From Croceicoccus bisphenolivorans (lineage in GTDB: Bacteria > Pseudomonadota > Alphaproteobacteria > Sphingomonadales > Sphingomonadaceae), in the NCBI RefSeq assembly GCF_001634625.1, contig NZ_LRSE01000010.1:79669-143668 (forward strand): DNA of 64,000 bases, written 5' to 3'. How positions within the stretch are numbered: the stretch's first letter is position 1; every line of letters begins with the position of its first letter. The translations under genes and the position numbers were made by a program. Below are positions 54,468 through 63,976 of the stretch, one piece after another. The notes beneath the pieces were generated by a model. The model saw only the letters and a list, made by a program, of their open reading frames with translations. It did no database searches and had not been told where the DNA came from.

Positions 54468-54743
54468 TCAGACCTGCAGATGCGCGGGGAACCGCAGATG
54501 CCGCCGCGCGACATCGACGAATTGAGGATCGTGCCGGGCGGCCCAGACCGCGACCATGTGGCCGAGCGCGAAAAACGCGACGCCTGCGATCCACAGCTGC
54601 AGACCCAGTCCGATCGCACCCGCCAGCGTCGCGTTGGCGATGGCAAGTCCGCGCGGCGCACCGCCGAGCAGGATATGCTCGGTCAGCGCCCGGTGGACAG
54701 GGACGGCAAAGCCGTTCGGCAGAGAAGATTGACCGCTATCCAT
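54468..54743 (-). CDS. trbD: Conjugal transfer protein TrbD (VirB3 family)
   Basis: The start is the ATG at 54743, overlapping the trbC stop by one base. The 91-residue protein has VPVHRALTEHILLGGAPRG, two hydrophobic helices, and ends RHLRFPAHLQV. It is an inner-membrane component working with TrbE. Confidence 0.92.
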   Translation of the reverse strand: MDSGQSSLPNGFAVPVHRALTEHILLGGAPRGLAIANATLAGAIGLGLQLWIAGVAFFALGHMVAVWAARHDPQFVDVARRHLRFPAHLQV

Positions 54744-55075
54744 CACACCAGCGCTCCGCCGCCGAAGGAGAAGAACGAAAGGAAAAAAGAGGACGCGGCA
54801 AAGGCGATCGAAAGCCCGAAGACGATCTGGATCAGGCGCCGGAAACCTCCCGAGGTATCCCCGAAAGCAAGTGCCAGCCCGGTGGCGATGATGATGATCA
54901 CCGCGACGATCTTGGCGACCGGGCCCTGGATGGATTCGAGGATCGCCTGGAGCGGCGCTTCCCACGGCATCGACGAGCCGGCGGCATGGGCGGGCGCCGC
55001 AAATGCCAGCGCAATGACGCTGCCAACGATCAAAGCGGACAGGCGCGGGTGCGCTCGCGACAAGATATGGGTCAC
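54743..55075 (-). CDS. trbC: Conjugal transfer pilin TrbC (VirB2 family)
   Basis: 110 residues with a signal peptide (ALIVGSVIALAFAAPAHA) followed by SSMPWEAPLQAILESIQGPVAK, in parts, and two hydrophobic helices. This is the pilin subunit, which in related systems is cyclised or trimmed by TraF (not in the window). Overlaps trbB by 4 bases. Confidence 0.92.
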   Translation of the reverse strand: MTHILSRAHPRLSALIVGSVIALAFAAPAHAAGSSMPWEAPLQAILESIQGPVAKIVAVIIIIATGLALAFGDTSGGFRRLIQIVFGLSIAFAASSFFLSFFSFGGGALV

Positions 55076-56052
55076 GAATGGTCTCCTGTTGTGGATGGAA
55101 GGGGTGCGAGGACGTATTCGCCGGCGGCATCGAGTCCGCGCACTTCGGCGAGTTCGGCAAGGCGCCGCCCGGTGCCGTCGCGCACGAGCACGGCGATGAT
55201 ATCGATGGTTTCGGCGATCAGCGCGCGCGGCACGGTGACCACGCTTTCCTGGATCAGCTGTTCAAGCCGCCGCAGCGTGCCAAGCGCCGAGCCGGCGTGG
55301 AGCGTGCCGACCCCGCCTGGATGACCGGTGCCCCAGGCTTTCAGCAGATCGAGCGCCTCGGCACCGCGCACCTCGCCGATGGGAATGCGGTCGGGCCGCA
55401 GGCGCAGCGCCGACCGGACAAGATCGGACAAGGTGGCAACGCCGTCCTTGGTCCGCAGCGACACCAGATTGGGCGCTGCACATTGCAGCTCCAGCGTATC
55501 CTCGATGAGGACGACACGGTCGGACGTGGCTGCGACCTCGGCGAGCAACGCATTGGTGAGCGTCGTTTTGCCGGTCGAGGTGCCGCCAACCACCAGAATG
55601 TTCTTTTTCGCAGCGACTGCACCGGCAAGCGCTGTGGCCTGCCATTTGCTCATGATCCCGGTCGTCACGTAATCGGCCAGCGAGAACACCGCGATGGCTG
55701 GTTTGCGAATGGCAAAGCTGGGAGCGGCAACCACCGGGGGCAGCAGACCTTCGAAGCGCTCGCCGCCTTCCGGCAGTTCGGCGGACACACGCGGTGCGCT
55801 AGCATGCACCTCGGCGCCGACATGATGGGCGACCAGCCGGATGATCCGCTCGCCATCGGCTGCGCTCATCAGACATTCGGTCGCCGCGAGACCCTCGCCC
55901 AACCGGTCCACCCAGAGACGCCCGTCGGGGTTGAGCATGACTTCGATGACATCGGGCTCGTCGAGCCAGCGGGCGATGTCGCCGCCAAGCGCAGTGCGCA
56001 GCATGCGCGCGCCGCGCGATGAGACTTCGGATCGAAGGGGGATGACCCTCAT
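55072..56052 (-). CDS. trbB: Conjugal transfer ATPase TrbB (VirB11 family)
   Basis: The start is chosen at the ATG at 56052 (326 residues); an in-frame ATG at 56106 is also possible. Typical [17 protein letters not shown] and [19 protein letters not shown] openings, Walker [17 protein letters not shown], and [16 protein letters not shown] are present. It is the hexameric traffic ATPase of the mating apparatus and first gene of the trb operon. The usual upstream neighbour traG is replaced here by the divergent ssp genes. Confidence 0.94.
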   Translation of the reverse strand: MRVIPLRSEVSSRGARMLRTALGGDIARWLDEPDVIEVMLNPDGRLWVDRLGEGLAATECLMSAADGERIIRLVAHHVGAEVHASAPRVSAELPEGGERFEGLLPPVVAAPSFAIRKPAIAVFSLADYVTTGIMSKWQATALAGAVAAKKNILVVGGTSTGKTTLTNALLAEVAATSDRVVLIEDTLELQCAAPNLVSLRTKDGVATLSDLVRSALRLRPDRIPIGEVRGAEALDLLKAWGTGHPGGVGTLHAGSALGTLRRLEQLIQESVVTVPRALIAETIDIIAVLVRDGTGRRLAELAEVRGLDAAGEYVLAPLPSTTGDHS

Positions 56053-56294
56053 GGACTGCCTCGGATGCGGCAACCGACCATCGGCTGCATTCGCGAGGCA
56101 GATCAAAAAGACATTACTTTGCCCTCAGGCAATAGCGATCTGCGATGAGGGTAGAAGAGCGAAGAATAAGAAAGAAAGGAAAAGGCCAAATCGGAAGGTC
56201 GCCGCCGTCCAAGCTCCAACGCCGCGCGATCATGGTTGCTTTGCATGGCCAGGTTTGGTCTTATCGGTGCACCGATTTCAATGAAGGTTGTTCC

Positions 56295-57452
56295 TTGCGC
56301 AGACCCGGCCCCGCCTATCTCGATTTCATGGCCTCAACTCCGGTCGATCCCTCGGTGATCGATGCGATGGCGGATGCGATGAGCAATGACTGGGGCAATC
56401 CGCATTCGGATCATGCGCATGGCCTGCAGGCCTCGAAAATTGTCGAACGATCGCGCGAAGCGCTCGCAACGCTGCTCGGTGCCGGAGAGGACGAAATCCT
56501 CTTCACCAGCGGAGCAACCGAGGCGAACAACCTCGCCATCAAAGGTGTCATGAGCTCAGCGGAACGACGCGGAAACCATCTGGTGGTGTCGTCGATCGAG
56601 CACAAATGCGTGCTGGAAGCCGCCCGTTCGCTCGTGAAAACCGGGATCGAGGTCACCGAAGTCAAACCGGGGGCAGATTGCCGCGTTCGCGCAGAAGCCA
56701 TCGCGCAGGCCCTGAGGCCCGACACGGCGCTCGTATCGGTCATGCACGCCAACAACGAAACCGGCGTCATTCAACCCGTGCGCGAGATTGCCGAAATCTG
56801 TCATCGCCAAGGTGTCCTGTTTCACACAGACGCGGCGCAGACCGTCGGAAAGATCGATGTCGATTTCACTTATATCGGTGCCGATCTGCTGAGTTTCTCC
56901 GGTCACAAGTTCTACGGTCCAAAAGGCATCGGCGGGCTTGCCGTGTCGCGCGCCGAGCGGTTACGGCTCGTTCCGCAGCTTGATGGCGGTGGACAGCAGC
57001 CTCTCGGACGCAGCGGTACAGTGCCGGTTCCGCTTTGCGCCGGGCTTGCAGCGGCGGCGCGGCTTTACGAGCGCCACGGCCAGTCGGCACGCACACATAT
57101 TCAATCATTACAAAGACTTTTCGAAGATCGGATCACCAGGAAGGGATGCCCTTTTACTATCAATCCGCATGCCGAGCGCATCCCGGGTTGCACAAGCCTC
57201 AGGGCCGAGGGAGTGAATGCGGAAGACATCCTCTTGCATGCCCGCGGCGAACTATCGGCATCGACAGGCTCAGCCTGCAACTCAGGCAGCATCGAGCCGT
57301 CTTACGTCCTGTTGGCGCAAGGGCTTTCCTTTGACGAGGCTTCGTCGTCCGTTCGCATCGGGATTGGCCGAACCACTTCCGAGGCGGACATTGACCGTGC
57401 CGTCACTGCGCTCTTGGCTGCGTACGAGAAAGCCTACCGCGCCGCTGCCTGA
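56295..57452 (+). CDS. sspA: Cysteine desulfurase SspA of the DNA phosphorothioation system
   Basis: The start is a TTG at 56295 with GAAGG 7 bases before it; the frame is open from an ATG at 56145 but those residues are not conserved. The 385-residue protein is a class V aminotransferase: GGTxATNN-type TSGATEANNLAIKG, PLP Lys205 (SFSGHKFYGPKG) and catalytic Cys328 (STGSACNSG). It takes sulfur from cysteine and passes it to SspD for insertion into the DNA backbone. Divergent from the trb operon and first gene of sspABCD. Confidence 0.88.
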   Translation: MRRPGPAYLDFMASTPVDPSVIDAMADAMSNDWGNPHSDHAHGLQASKIVERSREALATLLGAGEDEILFTSGATEANNLAIKGVMSSAERRGNHLVVSSIEHKCVLEAARSLVKTGIEVTEVKPGADCRVRAEAIAQALRPDTALVSVMHANNETGVIQPVREIAEICHRQGVLFHTDAAQTVGKIDVDFTYIGADLLSFSGHKFYGPKGIGGLAVSRAERLRLVPQLDGGGQQPLGRSGTVPVPLCAGLAAAARLYERHGQSARTHIQSLQRLFEDRITRKGCPFTINPHAERIPGCTSLRAEGVNAEDILLHARGELSASTGSACNSGSIEPSYVLLAQGLSFDEASSSVRIGIGRTTSEADIDRAVTALLAAYEKAYRAAA

Positions 57453-57492
57453 AGCCTAAAACTTCGTACAAGAGGCGCGGGCAGGGTTGCCA

Positions 57493-57511
57493 ACTGGGGG
57501 AAATCCCCAGT
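57493..57511 (+). other. Hairpin between sspA and sspB
   Basis: ACTGGGG and CCCCAGT form a perfect 7-base-pair stem with a 5-base loop, 12 bases before the sspB start and just before its AGGA ribosome binding site. It has no T-run; it could stabilise mRNA ends or adjust sspB translation. Confidence 0.5.
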
Positions 57512-57522
57512 AGGAACAAATC

Positions 57523-58479
57523 ATGCTCAGAGGACCCCTTGGACAGCCCGGCGTCAAGACGCGCTTCGCGGGACATGAAACCTTCCCGCTGAGGCGGCTG
57601 TGGCTGCGCAAGGCTTACGATGCCGTCTGCGAGGATTCGGAAGCTCCGGCCCCCAATACCTTCGACAAGGACGAAGGGATCATCCGGTTCGGGGTCGGCA
57701 AGAATATGGTTGCGGCGATCAAGCATTGGGCGCTCGCGTGCCGAATCATTGAAGAAGACCCGGAGAGGGGTGTCGGTGCCTTGAAGGCAACGCCCTTCGG
57801 AGATCTCATCTTTGACCGCGATTCAGGTCTCGATCCGTTCATGGAAAGCCTCGCGACCACATGGCTGCTCCATTGGCAGATCGCCAGCAATTTCGAGCGC
57901 GCCACGACGTGGTATTATGCGTTCAACCATCTGAATGCACATGGGTTCGACCGCGACGGCATTGCCGAGCCGATCCGGCTGCTGTGTGCCCAACTCGACC
58001 GGTCGCGGGCCTCCTCCACAACGATCAAGCGCGACGTGGAATGCTTTGTCAGATCCTATGTCGCCAAGGTCGGCGCGGGCGCGGTTGACGATCAGGTGGA
58101 AACCGTACTTGGCGAACTTGGCCTTATGCGCGAAGTGTCATCGCGATCGTTCGCTTTCCGCCATGGGCCCAAGCCCGGCTTGCCCGACGGTATCTTCCTT
58201 TTTGCGCTTGCAGATTTCTGGGCGAGGCGTGCGCCCGAGCAAGCAACGCTCGCCATCGATACGCTGGTATACGAGCCCGGATCGCCGGGGCGGATCTTCA
58301 AGCTAGACGAGGATGCGCTGATCGACCGGCTTGTCGATATCGAAAGGGTCGCCAAGGGCGCCTTTCTGTGGACCGACAGCGCAGGTGTGCGCGCGATTGC
58401 CAGGCGGGGAGAAGGCCTGCCTGATCCGGCCTCCTTCATCGCCAGCGCCTATCCGCACACCAAGGCGCTCGCGGCATGA
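57523..58479 (+). CDS. sspB: DUF4007 protein SspB
   Basis: 318 residues. The DUF4007 start TRFAGHETFPLRRLWLRKAYD and FGVGKNMVAAIKHWALACRI are diagnostic. In characterised SspABCD systems SspB is a nicking endonuclease required for single-strand phosphorothioate modification. Overlaps sspC by 4 bases, and has an AGGA ribosome binding site 8 bases before the ATG. Confidence 0.88.
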   Translation: MLRGPLGQPGVKTRFAGHETFPLRRLWLRKAYDAVCEDSEAPAPNTFDKDEGIIRFGVGKNMVAAIKHWALACRIIEEDPERGVGALKATPFGDLIFDRDSGLDPFMESLATTWLLHWQIASNFERATTWYYAFNHLNAHGFDRDGIAEPIRLLCAQLDRSRASSTTIKRDVECFVRSYVAKVGAGAVDDQVETVLGELGLMREVSSRSFAFRHGPKPGLPDGIFLFALADFWARRAPEQATLAIDTLVYEPGSPGRIFKLDEDALIDRLVDIERVAKGAFLWTDSAGVRAIARRGEGLPDPASFIASAYPHTKALAA

Positions 58480-61400
58480 CGCAGGCCTATCTCTCAGACC
58501 ATGTTTCGGTCGCCCCGCGCTACCAAAGATCGATCAGGATCGATGCCGATTTTGGCCAGGCCGATCCCCTCTCCGGCTATGTACTTCAAGGATCGGCGCG
58601 CGATGCGTTGACCACCACGCTCCGCCTCGCGACAAACGGCCAGGGCGCGTTCACCTGGACGGGCCCTTACGGCGGCGGCAAGTCGAGCCTCGCGCTTGCG
58701 CTTGCCTCCTACTCGCTCGGGCGCGGGCCCGCCTACAGGGAAGCGAAGCAACTGCTTGGCGATGTGCCCGAAGTGGCCGACGTTTTCGGGCGTGCGCCCA
58801 AAGACTGGCTCTGCGTGCCGGTGAGCGGTCGGCGGGGCAACCCGGTGGCGGACCTGCGCGAAGCGGTCGCATCCGCAATCGCTGGCGAGCCGGGCCACGC
58901 TCGGACCAAGCGGTCCAGGATGGAAGCCGCTGACGGGCGCGATATCGTCGAGCGGCTGCAACGCGAGGTTGAAGCGCGTCCCAAGGGCGGGGTTCTCGTC
59001 GTTGTCGACGAACTGGGCAAATATCTGGAAGGTGCTGCCGATCACGCCGTCGACATCCATTTCTTCCAGGATCTCGCAGAGGCGGCCAATCGCAGCGAGG
59101 GAAGACTTATCGTTGTGGGCGTGCTGCACCAGGCTTTCGAGCGCTATGCGGATCGCCTCGGGCAAAGCGTCCAGGACGAATGGCGCAAGGTTCAGGGCCG
59201 CTTTGCGGATGTCCCGATCATTACGGCGGTCGACGAGGTCATCGAATTGGTCGGTCGTGCCGTCACGACAGAGCGTTCGCACCCTCAGTCGCATCAAATT
59301 GCCGCTATTGTTGCCAGCGAGATTGCCGAACGGCGACCAGGTGTGCCCAAGGATCTTGCGGAAAGGCTCGACGATTGCTGGCCTCTCAACCCTGCGGCGG
59401 CAGCGCTGCTCGGGCCGATCACCCGGCGGCGCTTCAGCCAGAACGAACGCAGCCTGTTCGGTTTTCTTGCCTCGGCGGAACCCAGCGGCTTCACCGAATT
59501 CCTTCAGCGCACGACACTCGCCTCGGGAAGAACCTTCGGACCGGCAGAACTTTGGGATTATCTGCAGGTCAATCTGGAGCCTGCGATCATGGCTTCGCCC
59601 GACGGCCATCGATGGGCACAGGCCGCAGAGGCCATAGCGAGGGCGGGCCGCGACGGCACCCACCTGCGCTTGCAGATCGCGAAGACCGTGGCGGTCATCG
59701 ATCTGTTCAGCAATGGATCGGGTCTGGCAGCCTCATCCCGGACGATTGCGGCAAGCCTCGGTCATTCCGATGCGGACGTCGAAGAGCAGCTTGCCGATCT
59801 CGTGAAGATTTCGGCGCTGGTCTACCGTCGCCATCTCGGCGCCTATGCAATCTATGCCGGCAGCGATTTCGACATTGAGGGCGAAATCGAGGCCCGCATC
59901 GCCGAACGCGGGCGGCTCGAGATAGCGTCTCTGAACGATCTCGCCTCGCTGCAGCCGATTCTGGCCAAGCGGCATTACGCCGAATATGGCACGCCGCGCT
60001 GGTTCGACGCACAAATCGGCGAACTGGCGCCGCAAGGGCTTGGTCCGAAAGACGTTCGGGTTAGCGCCGGGGCTGCTGGCAAGTTCCTGCTGCTTCTGCC
60101 TGGGATCGACGTCGATCCCGGCCAAGCGGAGGCGAGTCTGATCGAAGTCTCGCGCACGGAGCATCGGCACGGTCTGCCCGTAATTGTTGGTCTTGCATCG
60201 AACAGTGCGGACATTCGCAAAACAGCGATCGAGCTCGAAGCCGCGCGAGACGTGCGCAACGAAAGCCCCGAACTGGCCGGAGATGCAGCCGCCAGGCGCG
60301 AGATCGATGCCCGCATTGCCCATTTGTCCGCGCAGCTGGAAGGTCTCCTGAGAGAGGGTTTCGAGCGCGCGCACTGGTTCGACACTGGTAAGCCGCTCGA
60401 TTTGCAGTCGCTTTCCTATGGCCTGTCGCAAGCAGCAAGCGATATCGCCCGGCGGACTTTCCGGCAGGCTCCGATCGTGCATTCCGAACTCATCAATCGT
60501 CGGCGGCCTTCGAGCAATTCCAATGCGGCGTTGCGAGCCCTGTTGCATGCTATTGTAGTGGGCCGCGGCGAGCAGCACTTCGGGATCAAGGGCTATCCGG
60601 CCGAGAAGGGCCTAGCGGTTACCGTTCTGGAACGCGCGGGTCTCTATGTCCGGCAAGGCGAGCGGTGGGACTTCGTTCCGCCCGGCGAAACCAGCACGTT
60701 CGCCCCTCTCTGGTCGCTAACCGATGGCCTGCTCGAAGCCGGCGAGCAGGTTGGTGTTGCCGACATCTACCGGGCTTGGGGCGAGCCGCCTTACGGCGTG
60801 CAGCAAGGCGTGATGCCCCTATTGCTCGTGACCTATCTTTTCTCGCGCCGTCACAGCACTGCGATCTATGCGAAAGAGGCCTTCCAGCCGGCAATATCCG
60901 ATCTGGTCATGGATCTTCTGCTGCAGGACCCCGACCATATTGCGCTGAGATCGGTTCCGACCGATGCCGCGAATGCGGTCGCGCTGAAGGAGTTTGCAGC
61001 CGTCGCGAGCGAATTCGTCGAAGAGGCGCCGTCGGAGGAGCCGCTCGAGATAGCACAGGCGCTCGTGCAGTTTGCGTACAGCCTTCCCAACTGGTCGCGC
61101 AAGGCGCAAGCCACGCTCTCCAAGCAAGCAATCGATGTGCGTCGCTTGTTGCTAGATGCGGACGATCCCTACCAGCTCCTCTTCGTCGACATCCCCGAAG
61201 CGCTCGAGGCTTCGGGCGAAGGCACCGCACCTGCGCTGCGCACGGTCCTGAGCGAACTTGATCACGCTTACCCAGACATGATCGAGGATCTGAAAACCCG
61301 GATGCTGGAGGGCCTGAAACACCGCGATGCAGGAAATCTCTCCGAGTTGGTGGAACGAGCCAAGCGAATAGCGGGTCACGGGGGAGACGACCTCAAGCTT

Positions 61401-61844
61401 CGAGGCTTCATCACGAGGCTGGCCGAGTTCGATGGGTCGACGGAAAGCATGGCGGAAATTTGCGGTCTCGTGATGGGTAAGCCGGTGACGACGTGGCACG
61501 ATCTCGAGCCGAGTCGGGCGGGGATGCAGCTGTCGGAATACGCCTACCGGTTCCGCCGCGTGGAACTGTTCGGCGACAGCGACCAGCAACCGACCCAGAC
61601 CGCGGTGATGGTGATGGCGGGTGTCGGGTCGACCGAACGAAGCGTCGTCCGCAGAGCACAGATTGCAACCGAGGCGCAGAAGCGCCTCGGGCCACTCCTC
61701 GACGAGATCGGCAAGACGCTCGACGCCGCACAGCTCGAGCCCGATATGGTGCTCGCCGTGATCGCGGAGCTCGCACAGCGTTATATCGAGGATGACGGCG
61801 AGCGCGATGTCACTGTGCCCATCAGCGCGGAGAAGGAAGCGTGA
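58476..61844 (+). CDS. sspC: ATPase SspC of the phosphorothioation system
   Basis: 1122 residues. Walker A GPYGGGKSS (63-71) and Walker B VLVVVDELGKYLEG (about 170-183) define a P-loop ATPase; the long helical remainder is typical of the DUF6079-like/SspC large ATPases found between DUF4007 and PAPS-reductase-type genes. It supplies energy or DNA handling for sulfur insertion by SspB and SspD. It overlaps both neighbours by 4 bases. Confidence 0.85.
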   Translation: MTQAYLSDHVSVAPRYQRSIRIDADFGQADPLSGYVLQGSARDALTTTLRLATNGQGAFTWTGPYGGGKSSLALALASYSLGRGPAYREAKQLLGDVPEVADVFGRAPKDWLCVPVSGRRGNPVADLREAVASAIAGEPGHARTKRSRMEAADGRDIVERLQREVEARPKGGVLVVVDELGKYLEGAADHAVDIHFFQDLAEAANRSEGRLIVVGVLHQAFERYADRLGQSVQDEWRKVQGRFADVPIITAVDEVIELVGRAVTTERSHPQSHQIAAIVASEIAERRPGVPKDLAERLDDCWPLNPAAAALLGPITRRRFSQNERSLFGFLASAEPSGFTEFLQRTTLASGRTFGPAELWDYLQVNLEPAIMASPDGHRWAQAAEAIARAGRDGTHLRLQIAKTVAVIDLFSNGSGLAASSRTIAASLGHSDADVEEQLADLVKISALVYRRHLGAYAIYAGSDFDIEGEIEARIAERGRLEIASLNDLASLQPILAKRHYAEYGTPRWFDAQIGELAPQGLGPKDVRVSAGAAGKFLLLLPGIDVDPGQAEASLIEVSRTEHRHGLPVIVGLASNSADIRKTAIELEAARDVRNESPELAGDAAARREIDARIAHLSAQLEGLLREGFERAHWFDTGKPLDLQSLSYGLSQAASDIARRTFRQAPIVHSELINRRRPSSNSNAALRALLHAIVVGRGEQHFGIKGYPAEKGLAVTVLERAGLYVRQGERWDFVPPGETSTFAPLWSLTDGLLEAGEQVGVADIYRAWGEPPYGVQQGVMPLLLVTYLFSRRHSTAIYAKEAFQPAISDLVMDLLLQDPDHIALRSVPTDAANAVALKEFAAVASEFVEEAPSEEPLEIAQALVQFAYSLPNWSRKAQATLSKQAIDVRRLLLDADDPYQLLFVDIPEALEASGEGTAPALRTVLSELDHAYPDMIEDLKTRMLEGLKHRDAGNLSELVERAKRIAGHGGDDLKLRGFITRLAEFDGSTESMAEICGLVMGKPVTTWHDLEPSRAGMQLSEYAYRFRRVELFGDSDQQPTQTAVMVMAGVGSTERSVVRRAQIATEAQKRLGPLLDEIGKTLDAAQLEPDMVLAVIAELAQRYIEDDGERDVTVPISAEKEA

Positions 61845-62680
61845 CCGGCGAGGCGATGCATGTTCTGGGTCTGTCCGGTGGACGAGACAGCGCTGCCCTC
61901 GCGGTCTGGATGCGCGATCACCGCCCGGACATCGATGTGCGGTATTTCTTCACCGACACCGGCAAGGAGCTACCCGAGGTCTACGATTATCTCGGCCGCC
62001 TTGAGGGCTTCCTTGGCAAGCCCATTGAAATGCTCAACCCTGGTCGGGACTTCGATTTCTGGCTAGCCGAATACGGCCATTTTCTGCCTTCCCCGCGGAC
62101 ACGCTGGTGCACCCGGCAGTTGAAAATTCAGCCATTCCAGAAGTGGCTCAAACCGCATCTCGACGCAGGCGTGGAGGTGCATTCCTATGTCGCGATCCGC
62201 GCCGACGAACCGAGCCGTTCGGGGATGATCGCAACCCACCCCAACATGCACGTCCATTTCCCATTGAGGGAGGCCGGTCTTGACAAGGCATCGGTCATCG
62301 GCCTGCTGGAAAACTCCGGACTCGGCCTGCCGGACTATTACCGCTGGCGCTCTCGCAGCGGTTGCACATTCTGCTTTTACCAGCAGAAAATCGAATGGGT
62401 GCGGCTGATGCGCGAGCACCCGGACGCCTTCGAGGAAGCCAAGCGCTACGAAAAATCAGCCATCGAGCACGGTTCGCCGTTCACCTGGACCCAGAACGAA
62501 AGTCTCGAAGAACTGGCGCGGCCGGAGCGGGTTTCCGAGATCGAGCGTAATCATGAAGAGCGCAAGGCACAGGCGCTCGCTCGCAGAATGCCAAATCCGC
62601 TGCGAGCACGGATCACCGATGAGACGGTGGAACAGATGCTGGCCGACGAGGAGAGCGGCTGCCTCGTCTGCCACAAATAG
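61841..62680 (+). CDS. sspD: PAPS-reductase-family sulfur transferase SspD (DndC-like)
   Basis: The start is a GTG at 61841 overlapping the sspC stop; an ATG at 61856 is an alternative. The 279-residue protein has the PP-loop SGGRDSAAL (12-20) and cysteines for a 4Fe-4S cluster and sulfur relay: Cys90 (RWCTRQ), Cys175/178 (GCTFC) and Cys274/277 (CLVC). It activates the DNA phosphate with ATP and transfers sulfur from SspA. Last gene of the sspABCD operon. Confidence 0.88.
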   Translation: MTGEAMHVLGLSGGRDSAALAVWMRDHRPDIDVRYFFTDTGKELPEVYDYLGRLEGFLGKPIEMLNPGRDFDFWLAEYGHFLPSPRTRWCTRQLKIQPFQKWLKPHLDAGVEVHSYVAIRADEPSRSGMIATHPNMHVHFPLREAGLDKASVIGLLENSGLGLPDYYRWRSRSGCTFCFYQQKIEWVRLMREHPDAFEEAKRYEKSAIEHGSPFTWTQNESLEELARPERVSEIERNHEERKAQALARRMPNPLRARITDETVEQMLADEESGCLVCHK

Positions 62681-62866
62681 CCAGCCGCCAGCTTTCTGCT
62701 CAACGAAGGCGCGAACCCGCACCCAGTATATGCCTCGGAGTGTCCCGGGTCCGAGAATTCTTCTATCACAATTCTGTTGCCTCTTGCCCGAGCATGCTTT
62801 TCTTACCAGCCGAAATATCGCTAGGTAATCAAAGCACATGGATACAACCGCTGGGGGTAGGGTCTC

Positions 62867-63976
62867 TTGACCATCGATGTAGAAAAGGCCTTTCGGGCAA
62901 ATCCAAGAAGCGTCTTACAATTCCTGCAGGTCCCGGGGCAGGGTTGCTACATTCCCGCATATCAACGGGAATACCGGTGGGATAAAGAAAACGTCAATCG
63001 ACTGTTCGAGGATGCGCTTCACGGCCTGAGCCTGCTCCCTGAGCGCGAGGAAACGATCAGCTTCCTCGGTACGATCATCGCGATCCACGACACCCAGTAT
63101 GTGACCGTGAAGCCGCATTTCCGGAACGAGATGCCACGGCCGGTGATGACGATCATCGATGGCCAGCAGCGCATCTCGACGTTCATTCTGCTTTTTGTTG
63201 CAATTCACAATCTTCTGGCGACCTGCCTGCCCTCGGTCGAGAAAGATGACGAAGAAGGCAGCGCCTGGCTGCTTGAAGAAATTCAGAAGATGATGGCGGA
63301 ACTTCGCGATTGTTTCATTCTCGACAAACGCAGCGGAAAGGCGCTCAACAGGTACTATCCACGTCTCATCAGATCCTTCGACGATGTGTGGTCTTCAAAA
63401 CCGGAAGCCCGGTATTCGAGCGCGATCGCCCGCCTGATTTGGGACTACCTCAAGCATATCGAGAACGAGGAGATCGAGGCCAAGCAGTTTCGTCCGAGCG
63501 AGCCCGATGGCGAAAAAGCTTCGACGCACAAGAATGTGGCCGCCGTCTTCCGGCATATGAACAAACGCCTTCGCGACCTCGTGCAACCGCAGGAGGAGAT
63601 GCCCAGCCTGATCGAGCACGCGCTCAAAGCGGGCTTCGGCGAAGCACTCTTTGGTTTCGAAGTCCCATCCGAAGTCGCCGAAAGGCTCCGCAAGGATGAC
63701 GAGACGACCACGGGCAAGCGTTTCCGGCTTGCCTTTGCCGCGATCATTTTTGCTCACTATTTGCAAAGGCGAATGGCCTTCACAGTTGTCGAAAGCGAAG
63801 GCGAAGATGACGCTTTCGATATGTTCGAGGCTCTCAATACGACCGGCGAACCGCTCACCGCCTTCGAAACCTTTCGGCCCCGGGTGATCGACGCGGAAGG
63901 GCTAGAGGATTATCAATCCACCCCTTCGCACGCGGACATGCTGCGGACCGAGAAATACGTCGATCGCTACGCCTGA
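62867..63976 (+). CDS. sspE: SspE-like DUF262 protein, reading frame stops early
   Basis: TTG start with GTAGGG close before it, 186 bases after sspD. The N-terminal DUF262 domain is clear: IPAYQREYRW (29-38), IIDGQQR (96-102) and FEALNTTGEPLTAFE further on. In known systems SspE is a much larger NTPase-nuclease (DUF262 plus DUF1524 HNH) that attacks unmodified phage DNA when phosphorothioates are sensed. Here the frame ends after 369 codons at 63976, 24 bases before the window end, before any HNH motif. It may be a nonsense or frameshift mutant, a split gene or a shorter family form; the window ends too soon to decide. Confidence 0.72.
   Translation: MTIDVEKAFRANPRSVLQFLQVPGQGCYIPAYQREYRWDKENVNRLFEDALHGLSLLPEREETISFLGTIIAIHDTQYVTVKPHFRNEMPRPVMTIIDGQQRISTFILLFVAIHNLLATCLPSVEKDDEEGSAWLLEEIQKMMAELRDCFILDKRSGKALNRYYPRLIRSFDDVWSSKPEARYSSAIARLIWDYLKHIENEEIEAKQFRPSEPDGEKASTHKNVAAVFRHMNKRLRDLVQPQEEMPSLIEHALKAGFGEALFGFEVPSEVAERLRKDDETTTGKRFRLAFAAIIFAHYLQRRMAFTVVESEGEDDAFDMFEALNTTGEPLTAFETFRPRVIDAEGLEDYQSTPSHADMLRTEKYVDRYA

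Noticed and set aside
56145..56294. 50-residue basic N-terminal extension of SspA from an upstream ATG
   Set aside because: Purine-rich leader-like sequence; class V desulfurases begin close to the AYLDFMAST block and a TTG with GAAGG stands just before it.
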